A stretch of DNA of 64,000 bases, taken from Erythrocercus mccallii (Eukaryota > Chordata > Aves > Passeriformes > Dicruridae). Numbering within the stretch: position 1 is the first letter of the stretch; every line of letters begins with the position of its first letter. Where the stretch lies: the NCBI GenBank assembly GCA_013397435.1, contig VZRG01000302.1, positions 298,269-362,268 on the forward strand, written 5' to 3'. Under the pieces are notes generated by a model. The model saw nothing but the letters and a program-made list of their open reading frames with translations, was not told where the DNA came from and searched no databases. Shown one piece after another: positions 46,501 to 58,640 of this stretch. The position numbers and the translations under genes were made by a program.

Positions 46501-49500
46501 AGGAATATGGAAATTAAAAAGCAGCTTCATTGCACAGGTACTTCACTGTTCTGCTCTTCCTGTGATAAGCTTCAGCAAGTAAGTGCTTCCAAAATCAATG
46601 GGTTATTCTTAACACTGATCACCTTCTTCTGCTTCTATCATTATTTAAATCTGTAAGATATTTGTCCCAGGCTTTACCATGAGAGTTTCAGAGACTCCGT
46701 TTGCAAGGAGCTCAATCTAATCTCTGTAATTAATACAGTTCTGATACCAGATATGACTGGTTTTTATTTGAAAGAGGAATACATTAATCTGTCACAATAC
46801 TTTTTTTTTTTACCTAAGAAACAAGAAAAATGCACACGCTGAAAAAGAAAGGGAACAGTTCTTGTCCTTGTACTTGCTCTCTGGGGTTGCCCCAAACAAA
46901 AAAATCAGGAAGTACTCTGAAAAATCCAGTAAGTTCAACATCAATTATGTTCCTGTGGTGTTTTCCCCATCTTGTTGACTGGTGGCACGCAATATGGTGC
47001 CAGAAAGTCATCAGTCTGACAGCTGGGGTGTTTTTGTTTTGTTTTGCTTTGCTTTGCCTTTCTAACACTGATCCAGTAAATATTTGCTGGGCCATTTTTA
47101 CCATCTGCCATGCAAATGTTAGTCCAAGGAAGAATGCCAGACAGGGTGGAATATCTATGTTAAAGCTCCATTTAAAGTGCAACTGCTGGTGCCAGCAGCA
47201 GGAAACTGTGAGAACAAGGAAGTTAAGCAAGAAATACAGAGCAGAAAAGGACAGAGTCTCTGCAGCTTTTCTAAAGAATTATCTGTTTGCCTGCACCTCT
47301 GACCAAAAGTAGGGATCACACATTTTACATCCTTCTCTTTCCTCAAGATGCAATGAATGTGGAAAACAAAGGACCTATATTTGAGTGTCTTGGCACCAGG
47401 AGAAGACAAACTGGTTTGGCTCAATTAGAAAACAGACACTTTGCCTAACATCTGCAACAAAAGATACAAATTTGTGTGGCTCAAAAGCACTTTGATTTCT
47501 GCTGCTCCTGTGTGCGCAGGGGCTGCTGTCTGACTCAGAAGCTGGAGGAGGAGTGATTTAGAGCCAAGTTGGGATCATCTTGGCATTTGAGAGTATTGTT
47601 TCAAACAAAACACCATGAGATGCACGAATGTAATGAAATGCCCATGTTGACTCAGGCCAAAGAGGAGAACTTGTGATATTCTTACAAGTACCTGGGTTTT
47701 GATCCCCTCCTCTATTGTGTGAGTCAGCTCCTCATTTAATACAAGAAAAACTCATTTTGTTTCTGCATACTTTTCCTTTTAATGAAACCAGCTTCCTTTT
47801 GAGTTTCTTTGTTACTCACTGTATCATTTCAGATGAACGCTCTCAAAAAAGTTTTTAAAAAAGAGACAAGCAAATACACCTTCCTTATGTTTGACCTGCA
47901 AGACAGAGAAAGGCGAAAGGCCATGATACTGATTTTCAGGTGACACATACTTCACCACAGGTCAAGTCAGTGTACAGCAAAATGCATGGATCTGTGTAAC
48001 ACAAAAGGAAACAATAAAAGGTGATTTCCTGGGCATCAACCACTCACTGTTAGTTCTGCTGCAGCTATACAAAACCCTGTGTAGTCCTGTTGCTTGACCT
48101 TCAATCACTGTAACAATGATGCATTGCTAGAAAAGGACCAAATTTCTCTTTGTTCCATTGTAACATTCTCCATTGGCATTTGTGATAGGAATGATTGCTG
48201 TCAGAGAAAATGAGGTGTCAGGATGCTTGGACAAAGCATCACAGACATCTGCAGTGTTAGGAAATCACATAAACAAACCCACAATGTCATGACCAGTGTA
48301 CATTAATGAAAAAATAATTGTTTCAACAGGGTGAAATAAAAACAACTCTCAAAACGGAAAGTGTCTTTCTCCTTTGATAAAGTGATGAAACGATTAGCAC
48401 TGTTGTTCTTATTAGAGATTCATGATCATTTCCAGCTAATATCTGACATATTTTTGCTATTTCTGGCCATTTTTCTTCACTGTGTAAAAATCAGAAGGCT
48501 TCCTTTTTGCAACAATATGCGAAGTACCAAAATTCTAGCTCAGCTCAAGTCTGAGGGTTCACAGAAAAAGGGACACCAGTGAGCTCTTTTGATGTTTCAG
48601 TAGAAAGCAAAACCAAAACAAACTAATCCTTCCTATTGAAAAAAAAATATATAGCAAATCAGAGTTTGGAAAGCCAGGACTAAATAACCTTTCTTGCTTT
48701 TGTTGTATAAACAATAAAATTGTTTTCCATATGCTTGATTGCATTGGGTTGATAATTCTCATTTTGTATGCACATGACAGTGAGAGAGAGTTTTAATTCT
48801 TTTTTTCCATCTATGGTCCCGAATTTACTGATTCCCTCAAATCTGAAAAATACAAATTATACTGTTGAAAGGGAAATCAAGATGGCATTTCTGGCTTCCA
48901 GACTTCCTTTGCTGCCATGCAGGTTATGCTCGCCTGTGTTGGAATGAAGAGTGTTGTGTGCTGTATCAGTGATGGAGTTACTGTTGTGGATTTGCAAAAA
49001 GACAGTGATGTGAATGAATCTGAAACTGTCATCTTTTTATTGTTTTGTGAAACAAAAGGTAATTTTTAAGTCAGTCCCATGTGTCACTCATGTATTCAGC
49101 TTTCTTTGCAGCACTATCCATTTGCCATCTTCACCCAGCCCTGAGGACTGGAAAGGCCAACTCTGGCAAATGGAAAGCATACATTACAAATAATGAACAC
49201 TTGTTTTTCAGCATTCCAGAGAAATTTTTTTCACTGATGTATATGTGTAGGCTTATTTATTTCAATTCAATTTTGTTTATGCTGTTCGACCTTCATAATA
49301 GATATAGCAGCTATTAACCATTAATTGATTCATTATGGAAGTATTGATTAATCACAGGCATGGAAGAAGGTCATTGCCCTGCTGATTTTAATTTTAATTC
49401 CAAATGATGCTTTTCATTATCTTGATTTAGTGAGCTCTCACTGTATTCTTTGTGCCTTGCTATGAGAGAGATGCAACTTCCCTTCCTTTCAAGCTGATTG

Positions 49501-52500
49501 ACAGACACTTTCAGGCAGGAGATAGCAGCTGCAGCAAACTCACATTTTTGTCTTCCTTGTTTGCCCCAAGTGAGATGAAACTATATAAAGGGAGTTTATT
49601 CTCTTAGATCACTAGAGCTGAGATTTGAGGCATTTGGTTTTCTTATGTGCCACAGGACTGCCAACCTTGGCTTTTTCATAGAAAAAAATTCACATGCTTT
49701 TCTGAAAGGAATTTAAGTTTTTGAAAAATGAAACTTATTTCTGAAAGTACTTGTGTAATGACCAGATGTAGCAAAATGACTTTCATAAAGGCCATATTGC
49801 TATGTTAAAATTTGCAGCGTCACTGCCACTGGGACATTAGAGATGTACGCCCTGCTTAAAAGGGCCTGCATAATTTAGTGGCTCTCATATATTTTATTTC
49901 TCAGAGCAATTGCCTGTTGCCTGGGGGAGAGAAAAAATGTACTATATTAAGCAATAAATATAATGTGTAATTCTGTTTAAATGTAAACTCATATTTTCAT
50001 GTAATTTTTTTCTAAACTAGTCAGCCTGAAGGTAGTAGTTAATTACAAATAATGGCTGGAGATCAGGAGTGACTTTACAAAATTCTAAGGTATGTCTTGA
50101 CGTACAAAATCTGTTGGTTTGCAGTTCATGCACATGCCAATTTTTAATTTCCTCACTCTTTTCAAATATCTAAGTTGGGCATGAAATGAACGACATAGTA
50201 TGTCAATTGCAGACCCCCAGAAGGTGACAAAGTATCAGAGCATTCAGCCGTGTCAAAGAGAGATGTATGTTAGGAAGGACAGCGTTGTGAGGGTCAGGTA
50301 GGGTGTTTGCCATTGGCTCTGTGCCTATGCCCCTTCCACATGCTTGTTTTGCCTTTCAGACAGATGGACCTCAGCACAGCCTCGTTTGGGACAAGCTCCA
50401 ACATTTATATTCTCCAGGTATGTTCTCATTCTCTGCAATTGTCAGCTTGGGGCTTGAGAAAAGTCACTACCATTACTCACAATGGGAGTAGCTGAGAGTG
50501 TGGCAAGGTTTCTCCTGTCCAGGGAGTTCCTGCTATCCATCATCATCACATCATGGAGTTTCTAGAGGTGTGCATGCTTGCCTTCTCCGGTTGGGCCATA
50601 GGCCAAAGCAATCTCTTGCCAACAGTGCTGAACTTTGGCTACGTGCCAGTCCTGGACCTTTCCAATAGCTGTGCTTTCAATGTTGAAGGCAGAAAGAGAA
50701 AATTGCAAGACTTCTGGCTCAGTTCCTCTGGCACAGCAAACTCAGGGTCTGGGACTAATGTGCCAGAACAGGATGGGGTTTTCCAAATGGCATGCCAATG
50801 CAAAGGAAGGGGTAATTTGTGCTAATGTCTTCATGAAGTAAGTTGACTGAGTTAGATTAAAAAGTAGTATTTCTCAGACTATTCTGTTTCCTGATACTAA
50901 TCAAGTATAATTAACCTGTATATAAACATTATAATTATGATGGAAGATAAAGAAATGTGAATCGCAACAAGCTTAATTTTTTTTCTGAAAAATCTCTTGA
51001 GAAATAAGTTCCTTTTCTAGTGGTTGATTTGGTTTTTTTCTTGAATGTCAATTTTCATTCATGCCTCAGAAGATGGGGGAAAGTGACTAAAGTAATTCTT
51101 GGAATTTTTTTCTTTATTCAGTATTTTTGCCTTGATTAAATCTAGTCGGTGAGCAAGCCACAGGTGACTCAGAGGATGTCTGTATGGAAATAGATGCTAT
51201 TGCTGGGAGGAAACGTTTCTGAAGAATGGGAATGGGAGCTTCAAGTAATTACAACTACTCACCTCCTGGTGTGTCTGAAGCCCTGGGATTCAGTCTGATA
51301 CATATTGCAACCTGCAAGGCAGATCATTTAGCAACTGATGGAATTTGTCAGGGTATGACAATGACAATGATGACATTTGTATTGGCATCTGTCTAGCAGC
51401 AAATATTTTAGTTTCATGCTAAGCATGATCAAGCCAAACAGGAATTGATTATAAACTCAAGTCAATATTTTGCTGGCAAAAGTAAAGTATTCAAGTAAAG
51501 TGAGAAAAAAGTGGCCACTTTTCAGCAAAATTTATTGTAATGTATTATTAATGCAAAGATGATCAGATAAAAAACTGGAACTTGGCAAGCTGTCAAAAAC
51601 TCAGAGTGAATCAAAAATTTATAAAACACTATTGAGTTAAAACAATCCTATTATAGATCCTAGCAATCATTTTTGCTGAAGCACGCTCCTTAGATTATTT
51701 TACTGTTGAGACATTAGTATACAAGGATTTAGAGCTTTGAAGATTCCCCCTCTCTCTCTCATTCTCTCTTTTCTTTTTCAATGGCATAAAATTAAAAATG
51801 AAATTTACACAGTAAATTATTTAGCTTCAGTTCACATTTTGATTGAATAAGAACAATAGAGTTTAAAATAATGGCAGTATTTTTTCCTTTATGGATTGTA
51901 TTCTGCTGACTTACATGAAAAATTACTGCTGTTACATTCAAGCAGAATAAATTGCTTTATGAAATCTGTAAACCTAATTTGTGCATGCACTCAAGCACTA
52001 GCTGCAGACATGATGCTTTCAGGAAAGAAAATAACCCTGGTGAAATTCTTCGTGGTCTATGAATTTTTTCTCCTTCTGAATGTTTTAAATTTTTATTATC
52101 TGTGTCATTCTTAAACATGAGATCCATTTTTCCCAAATTCTGGGCAACGATACTTGATGGATACATTCTGAAATGGGTTCCCATGACTGTCCATATCTCA
52201 GAACACCTGTTCCTTTTTGTATGGGGATTTTTAAAGTGCCTACATCACTCTTGCATTTAAGCTTCATTTTTCTTGGAGATAGCTTAAAGCAAGGGATGTC
52301 TTGAAATATCAACTCTTCTATACTTTATCTTTGTCTCTCTCACTTAGAAGTTAGCAATTTTTTTCCCCTAAAAGTAAGATCAGCCCTGAAGATTTGCTAA
52401 TTTAAAGCAACATAGTTCGGAAATAAGGATAAAACTTCTCTTTCTTTCTTGATGCAGGTATTGCAGAACAGAACATGAGCTTACCAGGTCCTGTCAGTCA

Positions 52501-53723
52501 TAGATACTGCAATATAACTGTCATAAATGCATTGAAGGGGTAAGGTGCTATTTGTACTTTCCTCTGCTGGGTTTTTGCCAGACTGCCAGCTCTTTCAATT
52601 CGTAATTGATTCATAATTTGATTTTCAAAGTGATAAAGTAATATTTGTATATTACTTATTATAATAGCATATTGTTAAAGTAATATTATGCTCTGTAATA
52701 ATTAGCTTTCAGCATAGGAGGAAAGGTGCCTAGAAGGGACCTGTAAGATCTTTCTTTCAAGCAGCATTTCTCCCAGAGCCAAGGCACACCATCCCAGGAG
52801 AATGCTGGCCAGCACAGATAAAGCTTGTGTGCAGGTGCAGCACAGTTCTCAGACAAAATGCAGGAAGCCACCTCGGCACGATGTTGATACTGAGCTGATG
52901 TTCAGCTTCCCCAGCTGTCTGGTGAGCCATCCTCAGCACTACATTAGCCACGGGCTCCCAGCATCCCACCCTGGCTTAACGCAGAGGCTGCAGGCTCAGA
53001 CTGCAAACAGAGCTCACCAGTACTTACCTGCCTCCCACTGAGCAGACTACATTGTGTTCTCATTTTAGTAGTGTGGGGAAAATTAAGACTCTTTGTAGGT
53101 ACTTGAATAATTGATAATCTTAAACTGAAGTAGATTAAGCTTTTCTTCATTTACGAGCCCACCTCAAGTCTGAATGCCAGAGCGGCTTTAGTCTGCTCAG
53201 AGACATAATAAAATCACAGTTGATACTATGACCCATGAATTGTTATTTTTAACTTGACATTTCTTTCACGTCTCTGCAGATGTTTTGAGGAATAGAAAAC
53301 AAATGAAATTACTGGGTTCTTTCTTTTGAACTAACAGTCTATTGTCAGGTTTATCATGTTACAATGGTAACAGCAATCGCCTTAAGTGATTTTTAATGGA
53401 TAACAGTACACATCGAGTTATGATCTTGTCAGATGTGAAAACTAACCAGGGTTAAGTTTCATCAATATTTGAATAGAAAACTGAAGAAATTCCTGGGGCT
53501 AAAGAAAGCTTTGAGAACAACAGGTTATTAGGAAAAGATAGTAACAACAGGAAAGCATATTACTGCTAATTAAAATTAATTGACCATACTGATCTCAAAA
53601 AATTAATGTAAGTGCAGCTGTTTATGCAAAATATGGATGACAAATTTGTAATTAAGAAGAACAGAAATTTTATAAACACAGTCACAATTATTTCATTTAC
53701 ATGTATATGTGTGTGTTTGTGTG
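43580..53723. other. 10 kb without recognised gene or transposon
   Basis: AT-rich DNA with small simple repeats (GATA/TA-like near 43965-44020) and a perfect 10-bp inverted repeat at 44736-44760. The longest open frame in the window (160 codons, plus, 46830-47312) lies here, with a 138-codon frame opposite it. Neither resembles a known protein. No repeat family is recognised. Confidence 0.35.
44736..44760. repeat. perfect inverted repeat (10-bp stem, 5-base loop)
   Basis: CCAGCTCCTC and its complement GAGGAGCTGG flank the loop CAGCT. It could form a hairpin in single-stranded DNA or RNA. No terminator or RNA gene context surrounds it. Confidence 0.7.
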
Positions 53724-53746
53724 TATATATATATATATATATATAT
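53724..53746. repeat. (TA)n microsatellite
   Basis: An uninterrupted TA tract of 23 bases preceded by a TG-rich stretch from about 53705. Confidence 0.97.
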
Positions 53747-56700
53747 CAGCTTGATATTCTCCAGTCTGATAGTTGTCAGGTGAAAATACCACACTGCAAT
53801 TGTACACATAAACAAGCAGAGGCAAGTTCTGCTGTTTTGACATTACATAGGATCTAACATGTAACTAGAATTTTAAGATCAGTAATAGAAAATTTTACTC
53901 CAAAAAGCCAGTTGCTTCCTGGCTCCTTTTATGCTAGAATCTGGAAAACATAGAAAAGAAAATATCCCTAGATTTCCCAGTCAGATAGAGGAAAGGGGAC
54001 TGGAAATAGATTGTGCAAACTAAGAAACGAATAGTTGATTTTCACTAATTTAAATGAATTACAATATTCCTCATTTTAACTATGCTGAATAAGGGCAAGA
54101 AGGTAAGAGCAGCCACAAAGGAGAACAGGAAAATCAGAATGCATGACACTTTAAGATACCTAAATTTAGGTGATTACATGAGTGTCTTCCTCTCCTCTGG
54201 ATATCTAAGCTTCTACTGGGTTCAGTGAATATTTAGCTGAGACAGGGGAATCAAAAGAGCCATTCTGCTCATATACCAAGTGGTTTATCAGCCAGATTGC
54301 TCCCAGAGACAGTGTTAAGGGTATGGAAAGGAACCTGATCCTGCAATATAAGGGGCCTATTCTTCAACTAAACCATTTTACAGGACACCGTAATCACCTT
54401 CCTATCTGAATGCATTGCTTTGTAACATTCAATACTCTCAATTTAAATGAATTCTTAGTTGAGGAAATGTGTGTGTGAGGTAAAATTTATGGCATGGCTT
54501 TGGGATTATAGGCTTTCCTCTCCCTCTGTGAGATGAAAGAGATACAGCTCAATAACAAATCTTCCCCAACCCTTCCACAGCAAAGCTGTGAATTTCTGAT
54601 TTGAGTGTAAATTTTCAAATTTATTTTCATGTTTATTATTTGACCTATATTTTGTCTTATTTGGACTGCTCACTTGAATGACACTCCATGCATGTGAAAT
54701 TAAGCAGTTTTTTTTAATTCGGGCTTTCAAAAACACCCTTTGCTCTTCAGCATCTGAACTCAATACCCGTGGTGATTGAGTGAGCAGAAAACAATCTGGA
54801 GTAATTTAAGAGCTTTTCTCCAAATTATGTTGCACCAGTTATCTAATGATGCATGAAAGCAACATAAAACTGGAAATGTTCTTACCAATGTTTCTGTGTA
54901 ATCACAACATAAAAATGTCAGATCTTTGGGCTTGAACTTTTTGAGTGGCATAGTATAGTTCGCTTGTATCACTTGATGCTCAGATATGAGTCATTTCCCT
55001 TCTGTCTAGTAGGTGGCTTTAAAGCCATGGCAAGATTGTAGTTGTTGACTTTTTCAGATGCTGTTTGAGGATCAAGAATAAGATTTTTATCAGAGCAGAA
55101 GAGTAGTTGTATGGTCAGGCCAATCGTCTAACATCTGAGGTTAATCTCGTTTCTCTCCATTTTCTACCTGTATTGAAGATAAAGTGAATTTTTCCACAAA
55201 TGCTGTTTCCACACAAAGATACCACCAGCTGTGCCATTATCTCTGAGTTACCTAGAACTGTGTTGTAGTTTCTTGAATGATCATGGTGAGCTGGCTCTCT
55301 CCTTCCCCACTCTGCTCCCATCTGTACTACTTGGCTGTTATCTGCAGCTCTGGGCTGTAGAAGGAGATGCCATGGGATTTATGACTAGAGCTTTCAGCTT
55401 ATTAGCATCTCAGCCAGTAAAGCATTTGATTCCACAGGGGCATGGCAGTAAACCTCAAAGAAGATCTTCTCTGAATTAATATCTTTTTGGCTATTAATAG
55501 TGTTGACCAGCCCATAAAACATCAGTAATAAGAACTAGCAGCTGCATCTGAAAGCCTGGTACTTTAAAAACCTTAAAAATTTCTCCAGTGTGTATGGTGA
55601 CCCATTATCTCAAATGAGCTCATCACAAATGCAGTGTTTGATGACTACTACCTCAGTGTGAATCACTACAGTGCTGGATAATGTGTTGCTTACTTTTGGT
55701 ACTTTCAAAAGAACAACTGTAATAATTAATTATCAGCAGGTGGCTATTTCCTCCATGTTCAAATACATCAACTGCCAGTTGCTGTCAAATTCTGCTGGGT
55801 GCATGACAAATGGTCACAGCCTCCCAGTGTTTCTTTCTCTGGTACCTTGCACAGTGGCAATGATTTCTCACCATTTTTACTCTCTGTGCATTTGTGTTGG
55901 CCCAGTGAGCTCTGCTTGTTGCCCAGTCTTCTGCATAACATCATCTGAGGCGTCCTCATGAATCTTATCAGACTCTTGGTTCATTTTAATTGGAGTCTCT
56001 GTTTTCCCCTCTTTCTGCACTTGCTCTTTCTCTCAGTCACCTCTGGGTTTAACTCCATTCCAAAAGTCTCTGGTAGTCAAGGGAACTAGTTTCTGTGCAG
56101 CCCAGTGTGAGCTTATTATTTCTTTTTAAGGACTCACTGCATTGTCACTCTAAGTTTCTCCATTTTCCAACTCCTGTGTTTTGCAGATCTGGTAACCATT
56201 ACAGCAGTTGTGTGTGTGTGTCTGTGTGTGTGTGCTTGTTCTTTCAAATACTTTTCTTTGGCTTTTTGCTTCATTTTGTTCCATTGTGTATTTTGTCCTT
56301 CTTTGAAATTACTCGGTTTATCTATTTCACATTTGAGGTGTACTTGTATAATTCTAACACTGAACATGGAGGTCATGGTGGCACAAAAAGTTTTGTCAAG
56401 AACGTCCTTTCATTCACATTATATAATATAAGAGCAACCAGACTGGGTTGAGAAAAATATTTATCCACCCCAGTATCTTATCCTTGCCAATGGCTGACAG
56501 CAGATGCCAAAGGATGAGTTTGAAAAGCTCTTGGCTATCTATGATACTACTAAAATATTCTCCAAGCATTCTACAAGTTGCAGGTCAGTGGTTTCATAAA
56601 CCAATATGTTCGGGATTTTGGGATGGTTCTATTATTTTTTTCTTTTGCAATTAATTACCCTCAAACAAAAATGTATTTACTTCATTGGACAGGTTGCTTT

Positions 56701-57149
56701 TTGAATCTCTGTAAGCACTTATGTAAACCCCTAGGAATCTGAGACAAGAAATTCCACAGCTGAAATATAAGCTGTGTGAAGAACAACTTGCTTTAATTTT
56801 GTTTTTATGTACATATCATCCCTGAATGACTATTGATGTTTTCTTGTTCTTGTACAGAAACAAACTGCAAAGTCTTTCTGAATTGGTCTAATCCTGTCCT
56901 TCACAATTTCATAATCTTCTGCCTCTCTCAGTCATTGCTTTTCAAAGCATCATGTTGTTTTCTGGTTTGATCTGTGTTCATTTCCATATAGTTCTTTATG
57001 CTGGCAATTTGGTTTTTTGATCATGACTCCTCCTTGTTAAGATTTTCAAGGAATTCTCTACTTATCCACTAGAAGCCTAGGATCTAGGTCCTAAAGGGCA
57101 ACATCTGACAAAATTGCCCAATTTTGTATCAGCAGTTTTTCCTCATATA
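53747..57149. other. no recognised feature
   Basis: 3.4 kb of AT-rich DNA containing a short TG repeat near 56208-56234. Open frames up to 118 codons have no recognisable similarity. Confidence 0.35.
56208..56234. repeat. interrupted (TG)n microsatellite
   Basis: A TG repeat broken once by a TC step, about 27 bp. Confidence 0.9.
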
Positions 57150-57159
57150 TTTCTCTACA

Positions 57160-57548
57160 CTGTTATGGTGCCCAGTCATTCAGCTTTAAGAGGTCCTTAT
57201 ACCTTTTTCCACTGCTGGTCTTCAACTTTTCGACCCTGAACAACCCAGTATTCTCAGTAAACCTTGCCACTTCACTGCCCACACTTCCACAGCATTTTAA
57301 GACTATGTTAAACAGCAGGAGTTCCAGCACGGTCCCTGTAGGACTCCACTGGTGACCTCCCTCCACTGTGAAAATTGGCCATTTACTCTTTCCCTTTCTT
57401 CCAATCGTTTAATCAGTTGTTTATTCATGCAACAAGTTTTCATCCCACACCCATTTATATACTTGAGGAAGTTTTGTGGAAGAAACTTGTCTGAATGACT
57501 TTTGGAAATCCGTATAGACTGTATCAGACAGTTCTCTTTCATCCACAT
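57160..57548 (-). pseudogene. decayed non-LTR LINE reverse transcriptase (CR1/L2-like)
   Basis: Minus-strand translation shows the ordered core of a LINE reverse transcriptase spread over shifted frames. TDFQKSF (plus 57489-57521) is like motif A, LDFxKAFD. VTSGVLQG (plus 57333-57359) is like the SGVPQG block. LLFNI follows, and RFTENTGLF (plus about 57240-57266) stands where the catalytic FADDT is expected. A downstream stretch ends KLNDWA. The catalytic Asp pair is replaced by Glu-Asn, at least one frameshift separates SGVLQG from LLFNI, and stops break motif A from the rest. The element is therefore dead and old. Whether it is CR1, L2 or another vertebrate clade cannot be settled from this short piece. 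Confidence 0.8.
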
Positions 57549-57955
57549 GAATAAAATACACAGTTTTTAAAGTGTGAATAATCTGACCTATTTTCCTGTC
57601 ACCTACATTAGGATAAAAAGAAGCTACCCTCGTAGGGCTTACTCACTCCATTGCTTGAGAGGGACTCTAGACATACAACCACTGGCTTCAGTGAGCTTTC
57701 CACTAGAGACCACAGGTATCCAGACTTTATGTACAAAAAGTATGAGGAAATATGCCTACAACTTCCTGGCCCACAGATCAGCTATCCCATAGAGTTCTAT
57801 AGTTGCTGCCCCATAGAATTAACCTCTTCTTTCCTACACCAGTTTTCTGCAATAGTTTTTGCTTCCATCCATTTGTTCAATTTTTTTTGTAATTTTTCTG
57901 ATGCTATGCATTAATTTCCTTTGAATGCTTACCAAAAGGGAGAACTACAAGCAAG

Positions 57956-58640
57956 TGTCATAGTTTAACTGCATCCTCAATAGTGCCCCACACAGCCACT
58001 CACTCCCTACCCTATGCCAGTGAGAAGAGGGAAAAAATAGGAAGGATGTAGCAAAAAATCATGGATTGAGATAAAGACAGGTTAATAGGTAAAGTAAAAC
58101 TGGATGTGCAAGAAAAGCATAACAAGAAGTTCTTTTGCCCCTTCCCATGGGCAGACAGGTGTTCAGCCATCTCCAGGAAAATAGGGGTCCATCACTTAGG
58201 AAGACAGAATCACAGAATATTCTGAGTTGGAAGGGACTCTCAAAGATCATAGAATCCAGCCCTTAAGTGAATGGCCCATGCAGTGATCAAACCCACAACC
58301 TTGGTGTTGTTAGCACCAGGCTCTAACCAACACCATCATCCCTCTTTCCTCCTTCTTGTCCCAAATTTATACACTCAGCATGGCAGCATATGGCCTTGAA
58401 CACCCCTTTAGTCAGTGTGGTTGGCTGTTCTAGCTGTGCCTCCTCCCAAATTCTTTAACACCCCATCCTCCTCTCCGGGATGTTTCAAGAAGCAGAAAAG
58501 ACCTTGGCTCTGTGAAAGAGTTGCTCAGCAGTAACTAAAACATCTCTCTACTATCAACACTGGTTTCAGCACAAATCTGAAACAGCCCCATACCAGTTAC
58601 TATGAGGAAAATTAACTCTACCCCAGCCAAAAACACCACA
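57956..58640 (-). mobile_element. ERV LTR, avian family A, split by a SINE
   Basis: A minus-strand LTR of the same family as 17810-18304. In plus reading it starts TGTCATAGTTTAACTGC and continues through 'gagataaagacaggtt', 'cccatgggcagacaggtgttcagccatctccagg', 'actcagcatggcagcatatgg', 'agcagtaactaaaacatc' and 'tatgaggaaaattaactct'. These are complements of landmarks in the other copy. The minus-strand TATAAAT is at plus 58365-58371. The sequence is interrupted at 58206-58331 by a tRNA-derived SINE; without it the LTR is about 560 bp. No clear target duplication remains (gcaag at the left, ggaga at the right). The right end is set at 58640 by the final CA and could be two bases shorter. Confidence 0.85.
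58206..58331 (-). mobile_element. tRNA-Ile-derived SINE with CR1 tail (TguSINE1-like)
   Basis: Read on the minus strand from 58331, this begins GTTGGTTAGAGCCTGGTGCT, which matches a tRNA-Ile D-arm with the A box of the RNA polymerase III promoter. 'aacaccaaggttgtgggtttgatcactg' follows, containing the anticodon arm and a B box (GGTTTGATCAC). After a linker ('gccattcacttaaggg') it ends in a CR1-type tail, 'gggactctc ... ttctgtgattctg'. A tRNA-Ile head joined to a CR1 3' end is the known structure of zebra finch TguSINE1, which borrows CR1 machinery to move. The first dozen bases of the tRNA are missing. Its position inside an LTR shows it inserted later than that LTR. Confidence 0.88.

Noticed and set aside
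46830..47312. 160-codon plus frame, longest in the window, with a 138-codon frame on the other strand
   Set aside because: No recognisable motif or family, no signal peptide or domain pattern. In 64 kb of six-frame space one such frame is expected now and then.
52715..52800. Possible CR1 tail (agaagggacctgtaagatc)
   Set aside because: Only about 20 bases fit. The rest does not follow the CR1 order, so support is too thin.
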